A stretch of 5,095 bases of DNA. Origin: Porticoccaceae bacterium UBA1117 (GTDB lineage: Bacteria; Pseudomonadota; Gammaproteobacteria; Pseudomonadales; Porticoccaceae). This document shows, piece after piece, positions 5,071 through 5,095 of this stretch (the stretch's first letter is position 1; each line of letters begins with the position of its first letter). A program made the position numbers and the translations under genes. The notes below the pieces were generated by a model. That model saw nothing but the letters and a program-made list of their open reading frames with translations, did no database searches and was not told the origin of the DNA. The DNA is taken from contig DCBC01000142.1 in the NCBI GenBank assembly GCA_002313335.1, positions 15,020 to 20,114 on the forward strand, written 5' to 3'.

Positions 5071-5095
5071 TTACGCGATGATTTTGGCGACTACG
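5071..5095 (-). CDS. tuf: Elongation factor Tu, last 8 codons (partial, runs off the right edge)
   Basis: The last codons read VVAKIIA then TAA, matching the C-terminal end of EF-Tu (E. coli ends VVAKVLG). EF-Tu delivers aminoacyl-tRNA to the ribosome as a GTPase. Only the final residues are present, so the call rests on this short match plus the known order tuf, tRNA-Trp, secE, nusG. The expected paralogue elsewhere in the genome cannot be assessed. Confidence 0.88.

Noticed and set aside
1..5095. Search for a novel system, mobile element, CRISPR array or foreign insertion
   Set aside because: Gene order and products are those of the conserved tuf-secE-nusG-rplKAJL-rpoB cluster; apart from a 229-nt and a 158-nt spacer the coding is compact, and no repeats or composition shifts suggest insertion.

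Overview
This window is a conserved housekeeping locus of a gammaproteobacterium. Every gene is on the minus strand, so transcription runs from right (5095) to left (1). The order is tuf 3' end, tRNA-Trp(CCA), secE, nusG, rplK (L11), rplA (L1), rplJ (L10), rplL (L7/L12), then the 5' third of rpoB. A tRNA-Trp between tuf and secE, as I recall it from pseudomonads and relatives, together with gammaproteobacterial-type NusG (C-terminus ending in VEKA), three-helix SecE and RpoB beginning [13 protein letters not shown], supports this placement. Base composition is moderate and uniform, and I see no mobile element, CRISPR array, phage gene or foreign island. I cannot name the genus.

Layout, right to left. 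The last codons of EF-Tu (5071-5095) are followed by a large hairpin (5009-5062) and then the CCA-encoding tRNA-Trp (4907-4982). secE (4512-4880) and nusG (3969-4502) are 9 nt apart. Next comes a leader of about 115 nt with a candidate promoter just after the nusG stop and an L1-type translational repressor site before rplK. rplK and rplA abut with no gap (TAAATG). A 229-nt spacer, the expected place for the L10(L7/L12) autoregulatory leader, precedes rplJ, which starts with GTG. rplL follows after 38 nt with a full AGGAGG site. A 158-nt rplL-rpoB spacer is filled with four hairpins, one of them terminator-like, and then comes rpoB, cut by the window edge after 462 codons.

Functionally the genes supply translation elongation (EF-Tu, tRNA-Trp), the ribosomal L11/L1 and L10/L12 stalks, the secretion channel subunit SecE, the transcription factor NusG and RNA polymerase beta. 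The non-coding gaps probably hold the controls: L1 feedback on rplK-rplA, L10 feedback on rplJ-rplL, and partial termination that sets rpoB output below ribosomal protein output.

I found no undescribed system. The points worth a second look are a roughly 22-residue insertion in RpoB relative to the E. coli protein, an L1 operator interrupted by an extra apical hairpin, the hairpin-packed rplL-rpoB spacer with an 18-bp perfect palindrome, and a secE start without a recognisable Shine-Dalgarno site.
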